DNA of 64,000 nucleotides from Fragum whitleyi. Lineage: Eukaryota; Mollusca; Bivalvia; Cardiida; Cardiidae. The stretch is from NCBI GenBank assembly GCA_948146395.1, contig OX411556.1:31509056-31573055 (forward strand). The letters run 5' to 3'. This document shows, piece after piece, positions 10,951 to 21,572 of this stretch. Every line of letters begins with the position of its first letter. The first letter of the stretch is position 1. The position numbers and the translations under genes are program-made. The notes under the pieces were generated by a model. The model did not search any database. It saw only the letters and a program-made list of their open reading frames with translations, and was not told where the DNA came from.

Positions 10951-11240
10951 AAATGATAATTACAGAATCAATTTGTAAATTGGAGTAATAGGAAAACTGC
11001 ACATTGAAGCAGAGTCTCATTTATAATTGACTTTTACAACATTTTCATGACGGAATGAATGGGCATCATATCCTGATAATTTAATATTTTCTTTCAAATC
11101 TTTGATACTGTATAAAAGCAACTATTTCCCGACTTCACTTCTCAGAGATTTATTGATTTCTATCGATCTCTCTTTATGATGCCTGGACCGTTTCAAAACA
11201 TGGTGATTCATGGGATCTCTCACACAGTACTACATGTTCA

Positions 11241-11670
11241 AAAAACGTCGCGAAATTGTCACTATTCAGATCAAACCATTCTAAATCGCCAACTCATCGC
11301 TCCATTCATTTATTCATTCGTTACAGACATTCACTCAAATTGATCAAAAACGCTCCAAAGTCTCAAGAACACATTTAAAATCCGACCTCGACGTTCAACA
11401 TTTTTTCAAATTGAACTAAAATTTTATTGGCTGGTGTGGAATTTAAAGTATCTGGTTGGTCCATGAAGACACATTATAAGAAAGTGACGGTTTTTTTTAT
11501 TAAAGGGAGGTAACAAATATAGCTAATTTTGTTCATCTTGGAAAAACTAGCGATATTCGTTTACATCCCTTGAATGTCACCCAAAACGTGCCCCCCACAC
11601 ACATACAATTTCATTCCATCTTCATTTCAAACTCATTCATCTTGCCAATTTCATGATATTCTTAAGTATA
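11241..11670 (-). repeat. R1 MITE, near full length
   Basis: Reverse-orientation copy: CGTCGCGAAATTGTCA at the left, AAAGGGAGGTAACAAATAT and TTTACATCCCTTGAATG in the middle, CATCTTGCCAATTTCATGAT at the right. A forward fragment follows immediately at 11671-11760. Confidence 0.78.
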
Positions 11671-11888
11671 CGTGAAATTGACAAGATGGGAATTTTGAAA
11701 TGATTTCGGAATTACATTGAATGAACAGGAGAAGCGAGTTTTGGTTGAAATTAAAAAGAATCATTGTAAACTCACACACCATGTCAAACAAACAATATTC
11801 TTTACTGTAACTTCCTTTAAAAGTAATTTACGTACTTTTCTGATTGTTTCTCTCCCCGGACTTATTTTGCCCTTAAAATTATACACTT

Positions 11889-11976
11889 TTGAGGTCCCGG
11901 GTTCGTTCCCCGACGGCGGCACTCATTCTTTCCGACTATTTGTCTCTCACCAATGTTGAAAACGCCGATAAACTCC

Positions 11977-12013
<37 letters not shown>
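11889..12013 (+). repeat. SINE fragment with (AATC)n tail
   Basis: GAGGTCCCGGGTTCGTTCCC is a B-box segment, followed by body sequence and an (AATC)n tail at 11980-12013. The A-box half of the head is missing and the body is internally shortened. Confidence 0.7.
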
Positions 12014-12015
<2 letters not shown>

Positions 12016-12029
12016 CTATATACACAGGC

Positions 12030-12192
12030 GAATGAAATAGTGGAATGATCAGTTCGGTTTTATTGAAATAATGAATATGTTGAACGATTCCAATTAGAGT
12101 GAGTATTTTGAATTCAACGAATTGAGCGCTCAAAAGCGATTCATTTAGAATGATTTTGATCGAGGTGTCAATTAATCGATGTTTTAAACTGT
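12030..12192 (+). repeat. R1 MITE fragment
   Basis: GAGTGAGTATTTTGAATTC, TTTAGAATGATTTTGATCGA and GTCAATTAATCGATG mark the right third of an R1 copy. Confidence 0.55.
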
Positions 12193-12287
12193 GAGTTTCT
12201 TCCTCTCTTCGTCAAAAAGCAGTATACAATATCGTCACTACTTTGATCCATTGTTCTCTTTCAAAAATCAAAGTACAATGAACTTCG

Positions 12288-12421
12288 ACCTATCTGCCCT
12301 GCGATCAGGATGTCAAAACGGCGAAAACAGTTAGCCAATTTTACCCCGCTTTGCGTGCAAAGCGGGGTAAAATTGACTTTATTTTTGCACCGTTTTGTCA
12401 TCCTGAAGGTAGGGCTGATTA
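12288..12421. repeat. R3 palindromic element
   Basis: GATCAGGATGTCAAAACGG at the left pairs with CCGTTTTGTCATCCTGAAGG at the right, and TTTACCCCGCTTTGCGTGCA with CAAAGCGGGGTAAA at the centre. Confidence 0.78.
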
Positions 12422-12576
12422 GGATAATATTTTTTTACGAACAGCGAGGTCAATTACCCCACTTAGAATAATTAAACCCGCATTCCGCCATTTGTATAAT
12501 ATAAATGACCTGTCAGAGATAATTATTCTTCATTCTTCGTCTACCATAACCTCTACTGTCAGAATATCGACTTAAC

Positions 12577-12877
12577 CATAGGTAGATTTTGCGCGGTGAG
12601 CCGCAAAATCAACTATTTACTGTTCGATTCTCGAGCCATTTGTTCGAAATAAATAAAACAGGTTTAAATAGCGCATTAAGAAAGTTTAAAATTTACCTTG
12701 TAAACCAACGTTATTGCTTGTCTTAATACGTAAAGTTCGCTCGAACATGTTTATTTAGATTTGCACTGAAGGGATCAGGTTAAATTCCTATCATTTACTT
12801 TTTGATTATACCCGAAAAACCAATGGCAATGGACTCAGCGCCTACGTCAGAGCTCAGTTTTGAAAATACACGTATAC
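12577..12877. repeat. R9 MITE, copy 1
   Basis: About 300 bases closely matching 26773-27076 (GATTTTGCGCGGTGAGCCG, AACAGGTTTAAATAGCGCAT, GCGCCTACGTCAGAGCTCAG). Ends are short inverted repeats (ATAGGTAGATTTT / AAAATACACGTATAC). Confidence 0.72.
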
Positions 12878-12915
12878 ATTTTTTGGTAAAGATAAAGATA
12901 TAGATTGAGATTTCC

Positions 12916-13126
12916 AAATATGCGCAAAACAAAGACTCTGACCAGTCTGTGCATCTGCACAGACTGTTCAGAGTCTTTTCTATGCGTTTTTTTATAAGAT
13001 ACGGTCTAAAACCATCTGTAGAAAATCAGGTAACTTTACATTTACAGTATATGGCATTCTACGCTACTCAATGTCTACACTTCGGGAAAATTTCAAATTG
13101 TTTGAAATTTCACGCACAGGCTCAAA
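12916..13126. repeat. R6 MITE, left end lost
   Basis: Carries the internal hairpin AAGACTCTGACCAGTCTGTG / CACAGACTGTTCAGAGTCTT and the right terminus TTTCACGCACAGGCTC. It lies just upstream of the conserved promoter-side segment of gene A. Confidence 0.7.
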
Positions 13127-13159
13127 TCATGTGCTTACCGTTTAAGACGGTGTCACGCT

Positions 13160-13300
13160 CACCACATACACGAGTAACCGTTTCCCAAACGTTCGCTAAC
13201 GCTTTCATCTTAGGTTACGCACTGATGAATTCTCGGCAGGACATTGTTACGCTTATACCATTTCCAATGATCGATACTTTCTTTTATGGTGTTTTTCAAA
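13160..13300 (+). promoter_or_regulatory. Upstream segment shared by genes A and B
   Basis: ATCGATACTTTCTTTTATGG followed by TTTTTCAAAAGAAATTAC is matched on the minus strand at about 41190-41235, upstream of exon 1 of gene B. This is duplicated 5' flank and probably contains promoter sequence. No TATA box or start site could be assigned. Confidence 0.4.
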
Positions 13301-13456
13301 AGAAATTACCAACGCGCAAATATAACACAGGTTGGATTGATCAGCCAATACTCTGTAGTCAACAGCTAAAGGCCTTATCGGTTTTCTAACAGTGTTTTAT
13401 ATAATACTGTTTCTATTTTCTTTAAATTTGAGATAAAACTGTTAAAATCTAAAAAA

Positions 13457-13597
13457 ATGAGGATTCGCCAAATTAGATTGAAGCAACTGATTTCCTCATT
13501 TACTTTTTGTGTTGTATTTATTCTTTTATGTGAATTGATTTATCTCAAACAAGAAGCGTGTGAAATGGAAACCTCAATGTTACAAATACGGATATTA
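13457..13597 (+). CDS. DIPK1/FAM69-like kinase A, exon 1 (signal anchor)
   Basis: Forty-seven codons from ATG 13457 to a GTAAGT donor at 13598. Residues 1-10 are basic, about 11-30 form a hydrophobic membrane segment, and a short stem with one Cys follows. This gives a type II signal-anchor topology, as expected for the endoplasmic reticulum DIPK1/FAM69 family. The exon ends in phase 0 and joins the Cys-rich start of exon 2 at 22531, 8.9 kb downstream. It is recognisable because genes B (40943-40800) and C (49264-49407) have equivalent exons with the same donor and similar C-termini (S-M-L-Q-I/M-x-I/L-L). The start is chosen because the family ATG lies at this place. No transcript evidence is available. 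A broken second copy lies at 13954. Confidence 0.75.
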
Positions 13598-13723
13598 GTA
13601 AGTTCTTTATTATACATGTAATTATTCATTTATTCATTCATTAATTCATTTAATTGTTATTTTTAATTTTATTTTTTTTTCAGATTTCTAAAAGATTTTT
13701 TTAAAACATGTAAAATATTTTAG

Positions 13724-13802
13724 GTTCAGCTTAAGTGTACTAAGTGTCTACACAATGTATAGGCACCTAGTACGGTCTAGCGCTACCCCCCCCCCCCCCC
13801 CC
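13724..13802. repeat. Decayed hairpin shared with gene B flank, plus poly-C
   Basis: GGTTCAGCTTAAGTGTACTAAGTG and a CACCTAGTAC partner are a degraded version of the nearly perfect palindrome at 41084-41151. It is followed by a C run (about 13786-13802). Confidence 0.55.
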
Positions 13803-13953
13803 AAATTTATTTTATCTATCATGAATGATCGGACCAATAACCCGGAGCTTGCTTCAAGGGGCTAGTTAGCCGACGGAATATTCAAAGTCTTGTAATTTTT
13901 CTTAACTTATAGACATTAAAAAGCAACAACAAAAAATGTGATATTAATCTAAA

Positions 13954-14103
13954 ATGATACGGGTTTGTGATATAAAATGCATGAAACAACTGATTTCCTC
14001 ATTTTCTTTTCGTTTTGTTTTAAATTTATTCTTTTATGTGAATTAATTCATCTCAAACAAGAAGCGTCAAGAGGAAACTTCAATGTTACAGATACGGTTT
14101 ATA
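13954..14103 (+). pseudogene. Broken duplicate of kinase exon 1
   Basis: Begins ATG-ATA-CGG-GTT-TGT-GAT, like the start of exon 1 in gene B, and ends in a GTAAGT donor at 14104. An extra 5 bases in the membrane-segment codons and a 2-base loss further on put a TAA in frame (GTG AAT TAA, near 14044). The 5' flank (13800-13953) is also collinear with the flank of gene B. It cannot encode a signal anchor as it stands. It could still act as a non-coding alternative first exon. Confidence 0.72.
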
Positions 14104-14850
14104 GTAAGTTGAAAGAGTATCACAAAGAAGGTTTTTTTAGTATTGTCTTCTAATGATGGTCCTTGGATAAACCAGAAATATCCTTAGATTAAAGCTAGGT
14201 AATTTCACCATAAAAACCAGTGAAACTAAATAAATATCATACAATGTTCTCTTTAATGTTACCGTATTGACGTTATATAAGCGGGGCCTATTCAACACGC
14301 GACGTTATGATGTATTTAAGAAATTACACGTGAAATATGAGGCATCATATTTCGTCTCATTTTTTTTTTTTTCATTTAAGAAAGATGATAATCATTTTGT
14401 GTAAGTTCGATCTATCATTTCGTTAATTATACAAGCAATAGTTTCTTCATGAACTTCTTTTAAACATGTTCTGCGTTCAGAATGAAAAACGCTCGCATAT
14501 TTTTTTGAAAAATAACCCAACTTTGTATGTTCACTGATGTGCAAAGCAGTGGCTTGCTTTCAACGATCGCTAACGTTTAGTCATCCCGAATACATGACAG
14601 ATTCTAGTGGTGATTCAAATTACACACCGTTATCATTCGTTGTGACCGTTATTCGTAACAAGTATTTCATTCTAACTGTGATGGTTGTGCGTCACATTCT
14701 AATCATAGATGACAAATCTATAAATAACCAAAGAGAGTGACGGTATTCCGTCACTCTCTGTGGTTATCTATATGTTTTGTGACGATTTACAATCACAAAT
14801 GATAGAAAAAACATGGTAGTTAAGTTTGAATGAATTTGTGTTGTATGGGC
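14104..14850. other. Intronic repeats: R2-like, half R3, and a hairpin
   Basis: About 14150-14450 resembles R2 (GGTAATTTCACCATAAAAACCAGTG). About 14470-14590 resembles half an R3. At 14709-14785 lies a strong stem, AAAGAGAGTGACGG / CCGTCACTCTCTG with a TATT loop, extended by ATAACC/GGTTAT and outer pairs. All lie in intron 1 of gene A, just upstream of the LINE. Confidence 0.55.
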
Positions 14851-14893
14851 ATTGTAGAGAAGAATGGCATATCGATCTTATCAACGATTCTAG

Positions 14894-15547
14894 ATGTTTG
14901 GTTGTTTCACGTTTGCAAACACTCAGGGTGCCTCCGTTATAGATTATTTACTTGCTAATCCTATTCATTTTCATTATTTAACCTGTTTTGAAGTTTTGCC
15001 TTTCACTGAATTTAGTGATCATGCTAGTTTATTTATGTCGATAAAATGTAACTTTGTAAACGAACACGTAGAAAACTCTCGAGAATTCGTTTATAAATGG
15101 AAAGATTCATGTAAATCGAACTTCCGGTCATGCTTGATTGAAAAATTGCCAATTTTCAATGAACTTGTAAATAATATTGATATAAATAGTAGACACTCTG
15201 TTAACGATGTTTTGAACAATTTTACTTCTCTTATTGTTGATATAGCGGAACCGTTATTTCGTAATTGTATAAATACTTCTAGTAACAACACTTTTTCTGA
15301 TCCAACTCTTAGTAAAGACTGCGATTGGTTCGATGCAGAATGTCGACAGGCACGTCAGTTGTATATTAACGCTTTGAATGTTTATAATAAATGTAAAAAC
15401 CAGTACAATAGACAAAATTTTTGTAGTCTTAAAAATTCTTATAAAAAATTATGTAAGAAAAAGAAAAAAGAACATGAAAACAGCCAAATGAAAAAGATAA
15501 CAATGTTAAAAAAAAGAAAAACCCAAAGAATTCTGGAAATTTTTTAA
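14894..15547 (+). pseudogene. LINE ORF2, endonuclease C-terminus and linker
   Basis: About 217 codons. The motif A-S-V-I-D-Y-L-L, followed by a block with F-S-D-H, is the end of an exonuclease-endonuclease-phosphatase domain, with the His of S-D-H being catalytic in this family. A Lys/Asp-rich linker follows. The frame is lost in an A-rich tract at about 15505-15530, and coding continues in another frame from about 15528 into the reverse transcriptase. The upstream endonuclease is gone, so the enzyme is dead as encoded. Sequence just before 14894 is still ORF2-like in a different frame. Confidence 0.75.
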
Positions 15548-15566
15548 GAAGAAAATAAAGAAGAAT

Positions 15567-17387
15567 GTGAATATTTCGATTGATGATTTTTCTAAATATT
15601 TTGAGAGTTTAGGATGCGATATATTTCAAACTAAAAATACTGAAGCTGAGAATTTTTGTAATAATCACGACTTCAATAGAAGTGAATGCAATTACGATGA
15701 ACTTAATTCAAGAATAACGATAGACGAAGTTTTGTCGTCAATTAAATCATTGAAAAAATGCAAGGCCATGGGCAACGATTTCATAATGAATGAATATTTA
15801 ATTGAAAGTAGCGACATTTTAGCGTCGCATATTTGTGATATATTTAATTCTATTTTTGATTCTGGTTTTTTCCCCGAACAATGGACGGAAGGGTTAATTA
15901 TACCACTTCATAAAAAGGGTTCGTTAGACGACCCTAATAATTACAGGGGCATAACCCTACTAAGCTGTTTGTCTAAGCTTTTTACTAGTGTTTTAAACAG
16001 CAGAATAAATAAATTTTGTGAAGAAAATTCAGTAATATCTGATGCCCAATTTGGTTTTAAGAAGGGTGTATCGACAACTGATGCAAGTTTTGTTTTAATG
16101 AGTTTAATCCAAAAGTTTTTAAATGAAAATAAACGTTTATATTGTGTTTTTGTTGATTTGAAAAAATGTTTTGACTCTATAAATAGAAATGCCCTCTGGC
16201 TTAAATTGTATAATTCGGGTGTTCAAGGAAAACTTCTCAGGATTATACGAGATATGTATAGTAAAGTTAAATCGTGTGTTAAACACAATAATTTAGTTTC
16301 TAACTTTTTTGAGTATACAGTCGGTTTACGCCAAGGAGAGACATTGTCTCCCATTTTAGTCTCACTTTTCCTTGAGGATCTAGAACTGTATTTACTGGAA
16401 AACCCCGATTCAGGAATAAGCTTAAACGAATTGAACATAATATTGCTTCTGTTTGCTGATGATATGGTAATTTTTGGGAAAAGTCCCGCAGAACTACAAG
16501 CAAGCATTAATAAACTTAGCGAATATTGTGATAATTGGGGATTAGAAGTAAACGTAGAAAAAACAAAAACTATGGTATTCAGAAAAAGAGGGCCACACAG
16601 ATCAGACGAAACCTGGACTTACAAAGATAAAACTATTGAGTCAGTAAACAACTTTTGTTATTTAGGAACATTATTTCACTATACAGGCAATTTTGCCCAG
16701 AACAGGGAATATCTTGCATCAAAAGCATTGAAAGCTCTCAATACACTTCTCGTAAATTGTGCCAAATTCAAGCTTCCGATAAAAATTCTTTTTCAGTTGT
16801 TCGATGCATTTGTTGGTTCTATTTTAGGGTATTCTTGTGAGACTTGGGGAATAAATAAATCAAAAGAAATTGAGCGAATCCATCTTAAGTTTTGTAAGCG
16901 AATACTTTGTGTAAACAATAGATCATGTAATATGGCAGTTTACGGAGAACTAGGCAGATACCCATTATATATTAACAGATACATTAAAATTGTTAAGTAT
17001 TGGTTTAAAGTAAAAGATTCACAGAATATTTTAATAAAGAATGTATACCGTGATGCATATAAAGATACTTTAAATGGAAAGAAAAACTGGGTTTCAGACA
17101 TAAAAAGCATACTTGATAATTTTGGGTTTAGTGAAATATTTTATGATCAAACCCACTGTCAAGTTAACCATTTTATATTGCTTCTTAAAGAACGTATGAT
17201 TGATTGTTTTAAACAGGAACTCTTTGCAAAAATTAATACCAGTAGTATGCTGACACTTTACAAAGAAGTTAAAACAAATTTTGAATGTGAGGAGTATTTA
17301 GATAAATTACCTGTTTTAGCCCGCTCACATCTATGCAAATTGCGAATTTCAGCGCACTCACTTCAGATCCAAACAGGAAGATTTTAA
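15567..17387 (+). pseudogene. LINE reverse transcriptase
   Basis: A 606-codon open frame. Residues about 55-100 hold a K-x-K-x-x-G-x-D-like entry region. I-I-P-L-H-K-K-G and N-N-Y-R-G-I-T-L-L follow, then Q-x-G-F-K-K-G, a V-D-L-K-K-C-F-D block (first catalytic Asp), L-R-Q-G-E-x-L-S-P, and F-A-D-D (16452-16463, catalytic Asp pair). The order matches non-LTR reverse transcriptases. The frame ends at 17387 by a shift; the missing Cys-His tail lies at 17388-17646 in another frame. The long open frame suggests a fairly recent insertion, but the truncation and two shifts make it non-autonomous. Confidence 0.88.
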
Positions 17388-17646
17388 AAACAACAATATC
17401 CCAAGGAATGAAAGGCTTTGTCAACTTTGCCAAAATGGTGAAATTGAGGACGAATTTCATTTTTCATTGGTTTGTCCAAAATACAAAACATTGAGATGGA
17501 AATATCTTGATAGTTATTTTTATACAAAACCTAGCATGTATAAATTTATTTCCTTGTTGACTAGTAATAATCACAAAGTATTAGAAAAACTTGGCTGCTA
17601 TCTAATATCAGCCTTTTCGCTAAGATTTAATACACTTTATAAGTAA
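17388..17646 (+). pseudogene. LINE ORF2 C-terminal Cys-His tail
   Basis: In the frame after the 17387 shift, R-L-C-Q-L-C-Q-N-G then E-D-E-F-H-F and L-V-C-P form a C-x2-C-x(n)-H-x4-C motif (17420-17485), usual at the end of many LINE ORF2 proteins. The TAA at 17644-17646 ends the frame. Confidence 0.75.
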
Positions 17647-17764
17647 TCTAGTTACTTTCATGTAAACCTAATTGATTATTTTCTTTTTTATATCATCCTC
17701 CATGGATTAACTTAAAACATTCTCTTGATATATAAAGGCTCGCCTTATTTTCATCTGAATAAGA

Positions 17765-17783
17765 TAGAGAGAGGGAGAGAGAG

Positions 17784-17832
<49 letters not shown>

Positions 17833-17950
17833 GGAGCGAGAGAGAGAGACAGAGAGACAGAGAGAAAGAGGGAGCGAGAGAGAGAGACAGAGAAATAGAG
17901 AGAGAGTGCGACAGAGAGATATAAGAGAGATGGATAGAGAGAGAGAGACC
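17765..17950. repeat. (GA)n microsatellite in the LINE 3' region
   Basis: GA/GAGAGAC-rich run, interrupted by AAGAGGGAGCGAG units that repeat twice. It lies between the coding end and the terminal tail of the LINE. Confidence 0.9.
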
Positions 17951-18458
17951 TTTGACTATTAATATATGTATATTATTATTGTAAATATGACAATGTACTT
18001 TGTATACGTCAATTAAAATATTGTTCTGTTCTGTTCTGTTCTGTTTATTGGAATTCAAAGCGTTTTCTAATCTGTCGTCAAAAGGTCGTTGGACCAATTA
18101 TTTCAGCCATGAAATCACGTCAAGTAATAATAACCTTTATTTTCAACAGCTTAAAGCGTCTGCTAATTTTATTCTAATTGCAGAAGTGTCTATTTAAAGT
18201 TGACGACGAAAATACGAGATCGACAGTACATGTAACAATACCTAAACAACAAGGGGTTAAATACCGTTCGGGGGTGGGGGCGAAGGTGGGCGTGTTCTAA
18301 GAACGCCATTATTTAGTTCGATTCAATGGTTTCTAAATGACCGAAATTAGTGAAATTTTATAACATTCCTTTAAAGTACTAAAGATACTTGTTTAAGTGC
18401 CTTCGCAGACCAATTAGACGCTTTAAAACCTAAAACAGCCAATAAAATGTCAAAATGA

Positions 18459-18682
18459 AAAGATAATCGTTTTGGACGATTTTGAATGATTTGATGGATT
18501 TGAATGGAAAGATAATCGTTTTGAACGATCATGAAGTGTTTTTTATTATTTTGTTTTAGATTTCGGAGCGTTTAAAGTGATTGGAGCTCTTGTTATAAAT
18601 TGACAGCAAGAAGCGCTCGGAAAGTAATTTAGAATGGTTTTGATCGAGGTCAATGCCAATTTCATGCTGTCACCAACTGTAG
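18459..18682 (+). repeat. R1 MITE fragment
   Basis: Ends TTTAGAATGGTTTTGATCGA and GCCAATTTCATGCTGTCACC. The left terminus is missing. Confidence 0.6.
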
Positions 18683-18871
18683 TAGAAATTAAAATCGTCT
18701 CACATGCGATGTAAATGGTTGTATAAATAGCCTAGGAAAACACAAGGAAAATATTCTCGAAACGTTTGAAAAATTGCATCCAGCTTTGTACGTGTACTAA
18801 CGTTTGCAGACGTTTTTGTATCACGAAATTACCTGGCAGAATCTCCATCTCGCTTAAGTGCTGGTTCAAAT

Positions 18872-19324
18872 ACAGTTAACAACATCGTAAAATTGACAAG
18901 ATGAATGATTTCGGAATGCTTAAATTAAATGAATGGGAAGAGTGAGCTTTGGGAGAAATTAAATGGAGGTAGATCTAATACCATTTCGCAAAATTTGTTT
19001 GGGATGAACAAAATTAGCTATGTTTCTAACCCCACCCCCACCCACCCACCCACCCCTTTAATAAAACATGCATACAACTTCTATGAATACCCTCCTATTT
19101 CTTTAAGAACCAATCAGACGCGTATACTTTTAACTATTTTAGTAAAATCGCGAGCTTTCTAGAAATATTTATTTTGAATGTAGTTGTTATCTTATTAGTG
19201 ATTTTGGAGCGTTTTTGGACGGACGATTTGAGTGAGTGTTTGAAATGAACGAATGGCGTGCCGAGTGTCGATATAGCATGATTGTGATCGAGATGAATGT
19301 CAATTTCACAATGCAACGAATTGT
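18872..19324 (+). repeat. R1 MITE, full length
   Basis: Starts ACAGTTAACAACATCG after a TA-containing flank and ends GTCAATTTCACAATGCAACG. Middle blocks TGGAGGTAGATCTAATACC and CCACCCCTTTAATAAAAC replace the usual GGGAGGTAAT/ATTACCTCCC pair. Confidence 0.85.
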
Positions 19325-19960
19325 GCCTAGATTAAAGAATAATAAAAAAATAGAGAGTACTTGAAGACAATTTTACTTTCCAATCCTTCAAGAAATCCCG
19401 GTCGCTCGAGTTCGCCTGGTTCTTACTTCATTTAGTTCGTAAAAAACTTACTGGTCCAGTGAACTACGAACTACAGAGAGTTCACTGTACTAGTTGCTCG
19501 AAAAAAACATCTGATAGTGCAATTTCAATAGTTTTTAACAGCAAACGCCATGGATTCTTTTGAGAAAAGCAATGCTATAATTCAATGGCGCAAATTCTAG
19601 GAGTTATTTCCCTTTGTATAAATCACGCCTTAACGGCGGGAGTGGCCATGTCTACATTGCCCCTGTTTAAATTTGTTTTTTTGTTATAATGTGGTGTGCT
19701 AAATTAAATATGTTTTCAAATCAAGCTAAATATTTGATTAAGTGGCTAGGAGGTATTGAATAGAAAGGACTGTTGTATTACGAAGGACATCAATTTTATT
19801 TAAGTAATGGCATTTTCAAATAACCCCTAACAATGAAATAATTGGTCAAAATGGAAAATCGATGGAATCGTTCTTTTGTTAGCACCAGGCCAAAAAGGAC
19901 AGTCCGTAACGGGTGTAAAAATCAAAGAGTTTTACTAATAGGGTATACTTTTTTTTACCC
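19325..19960. other. No gene recognised
   Basis: Intron 1 of gene A. A weak inverted repeat (TTAGTTCGTAAAAAACTTACTGG / CCAGTGAACTACGAACTA; only short parts pair) lies at 19430-19475. Nothing else seen. Confidence 0.35.
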
Positions 19961-19967
19961 GACAGTA

Positions 19968-21344
19968 GGGGAGACCGGGGCAAAGTGTTACATTTTTCAA
20001 ACAATTCACAATTTTTTCGACACCATAGCTCTTTGGAATTTTCTTAATATGTGTATCGAAAATTTAACGAATTCCGTTCTAAAAAATACTTTAATTAAAC
20101 AATTTCATCATACTATATAAATTTTATACGCAGACAAAAAAGCGGTAAATGTAACACATTGCCCCAGGCTTTGGGGGCAAAGTGTTACACCTACCGGGGC
20201 AAAGTGTTACATGGTATGGCAGTCGCCACGAAAACTTCTTCATTTTGCTTTTTCAATACCGGGATAAACATGAAAGGATTTTAGGCCAAGAATTATTCTA
20301 AATCAGACTGAAAGTTTCGCACACACTGACTTAGTCACCCATGACAAAAAAGTGCCGTTCTTACGCCTAACCACATGTTTCAAGATGTTTCCTTAATGAT
20401 AAGAATAAGATCATATCCTAATTATTTATTTTTTTTCTTTATTATCAACAACAAGAACCATTTAGCTCGTATTGTATGGCCATTTGAATAAAATCTGAGG
20501 GTATTTGTGACTACTGGGACCTACTGTAGCTTCAAATAAGTCTTCAACGACAGAACTTGATAATGGCTAAATTGCATTAATTATGTCTATTAAGTCTTAA
20601 ACTCTATATTATATATATATATATATATGAAATTATATAAAAAAAAATCTGTAATTTACCACAAACATTAAGTAATTAGCCCATTGGACCGCCAAATCAT
20701 CATTTCAACATGCCCGAATATATAGCGCACAAACATTTTGAGAAAAGGTGGTTACTCTAGCAAAATGATTTTTTTTTTCGTACACCGGTTTCTATTGCAT
20801 ATAATAGCCTGTTAAATAATTTAAAGAAGCATAAAAACGTCATCTGAAGCTTCTTTGTAATACGTGAACAGTCTAAATCTTGTTATCTGGAAATTGAATA
20901 ATGGTGTTAAACAAAATTTGGGCAAAATGTTAAACTGTAACACTTTGCCCCATGTCCTGCGTAACACTTTGCCCCAATCGCAACTTTTCGGAAAATACAC
21001 TCGTGCAAAGAAAAGAAAGGTTAATGATAAAATAATTTGTACACATTAGTTAGCTAATGGACCAGAGTATCCCAAAACCACATATCTTTTCTATTTATTG
21101 TACTTTTATATCATACGAGGCGGATATTAACGAAAATAGCAAGAATTTACTTTTGTGTCACAAAAATCGTCTTCTGATTCTTTTTAAGTGGACATTCTTA
21201 TTTGATGTCTCTAACATACAGCAAAACATGCACAGTCAAAAAGCCTTTTTCTAAGAAATAACACTTGGGTCATAAAACAATTCAAAAAGAAAATATTTCA
21301 AACGTAAAACTTTGCCCCGTGTAACACTTTGCCCCGGTCTCCTC
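19968..21344. mobile_element. TA-flanked DNA transposon, non-autonomous
   Basis: Inverted termini: left GGGGAGACCGGGGCAAAGTG, right reads GAGGAGACCGGGGCAAAGTG on the other strand. TA dinucleotides flank both ends (19966-19967, 21345-21346). The GGGGCAAAGTGTTAC motif recurs subterminally near 20173, 20200, 20936 and 20965. Removing the element joins CGACAGTA to AAACAACGTCGTGAAATTG, restoring the end of an R1 copy, which fixes the boundaries. No transposase frame was found. TA target use fits the Tc1/mariner/pogo group. Confidence 0.82.
20606..20629. repeat. (TA)n microsatellite
   Basis: Run of TA units inside the TA-flanked element. Confidence 0.85.
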
Positions 21345-21572
21345 TAAACAACGTCGTGAAATTGACAAGATGATTAATTTTGAATGAATTAGGAATGGAA
21401 TTGAATGGTTATGTTGAAAGAAGTTTGAATGAAATTTAAGGTAAGTAATACAAGAACGACAATTGCGTCCAAATTGGACACAGTATTGGACAGTATTGAT
21501 ATTTCATTACCTCCCTTTAAAAAAGCTACGTACTTGGTTGTTTTCGCCTCCTCGCGGTCCAATTGAACGCAT
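21345..21572 (+). repeat. R1 MITE, split by the 19968 element and truncated
   Basis: AACAACGTCGTGAAATTGAC after the right TA of the inserted element. The first bases (ACAG) lie at 19962. It keeps TTACCTCCCTTTAAAAAAG and stops where the next R1 copy begins. Confidence 0.8.

Larger units (their letters stand above)
14850..18046 (+). mobile_element. Non-LTR retrotransposon, 5'-truncated
   Basis: A LINE inserted in intron 1 of gene A in the same orientation as the gene. It holds the C-terminal end of an endonuclease, a reverse transcriptase and a Cys-His tail. A 3' UTR with a GA-rich low-complexity stretch (17765-17950) follows, with a terminal TGTTC repeat (18022-18046). The 5' part (most of the endonuclease and any ORF1) is missing, the usual result of incomplete target-primed reverse transcription. 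The tandem-repeat tail suggests the CR1/L2/Jockey side of the LINE tree, but I cannot fix the clade. No clear target duplication was found. Confidence 0.8.

Noticed and set aside
12949..13389. 146-codon plus-strand frame before kinase A
   Set aside because: It starts inside an R6 MITE and runs through flank shared non-codingly with gene B; no domain and no conserved frame.
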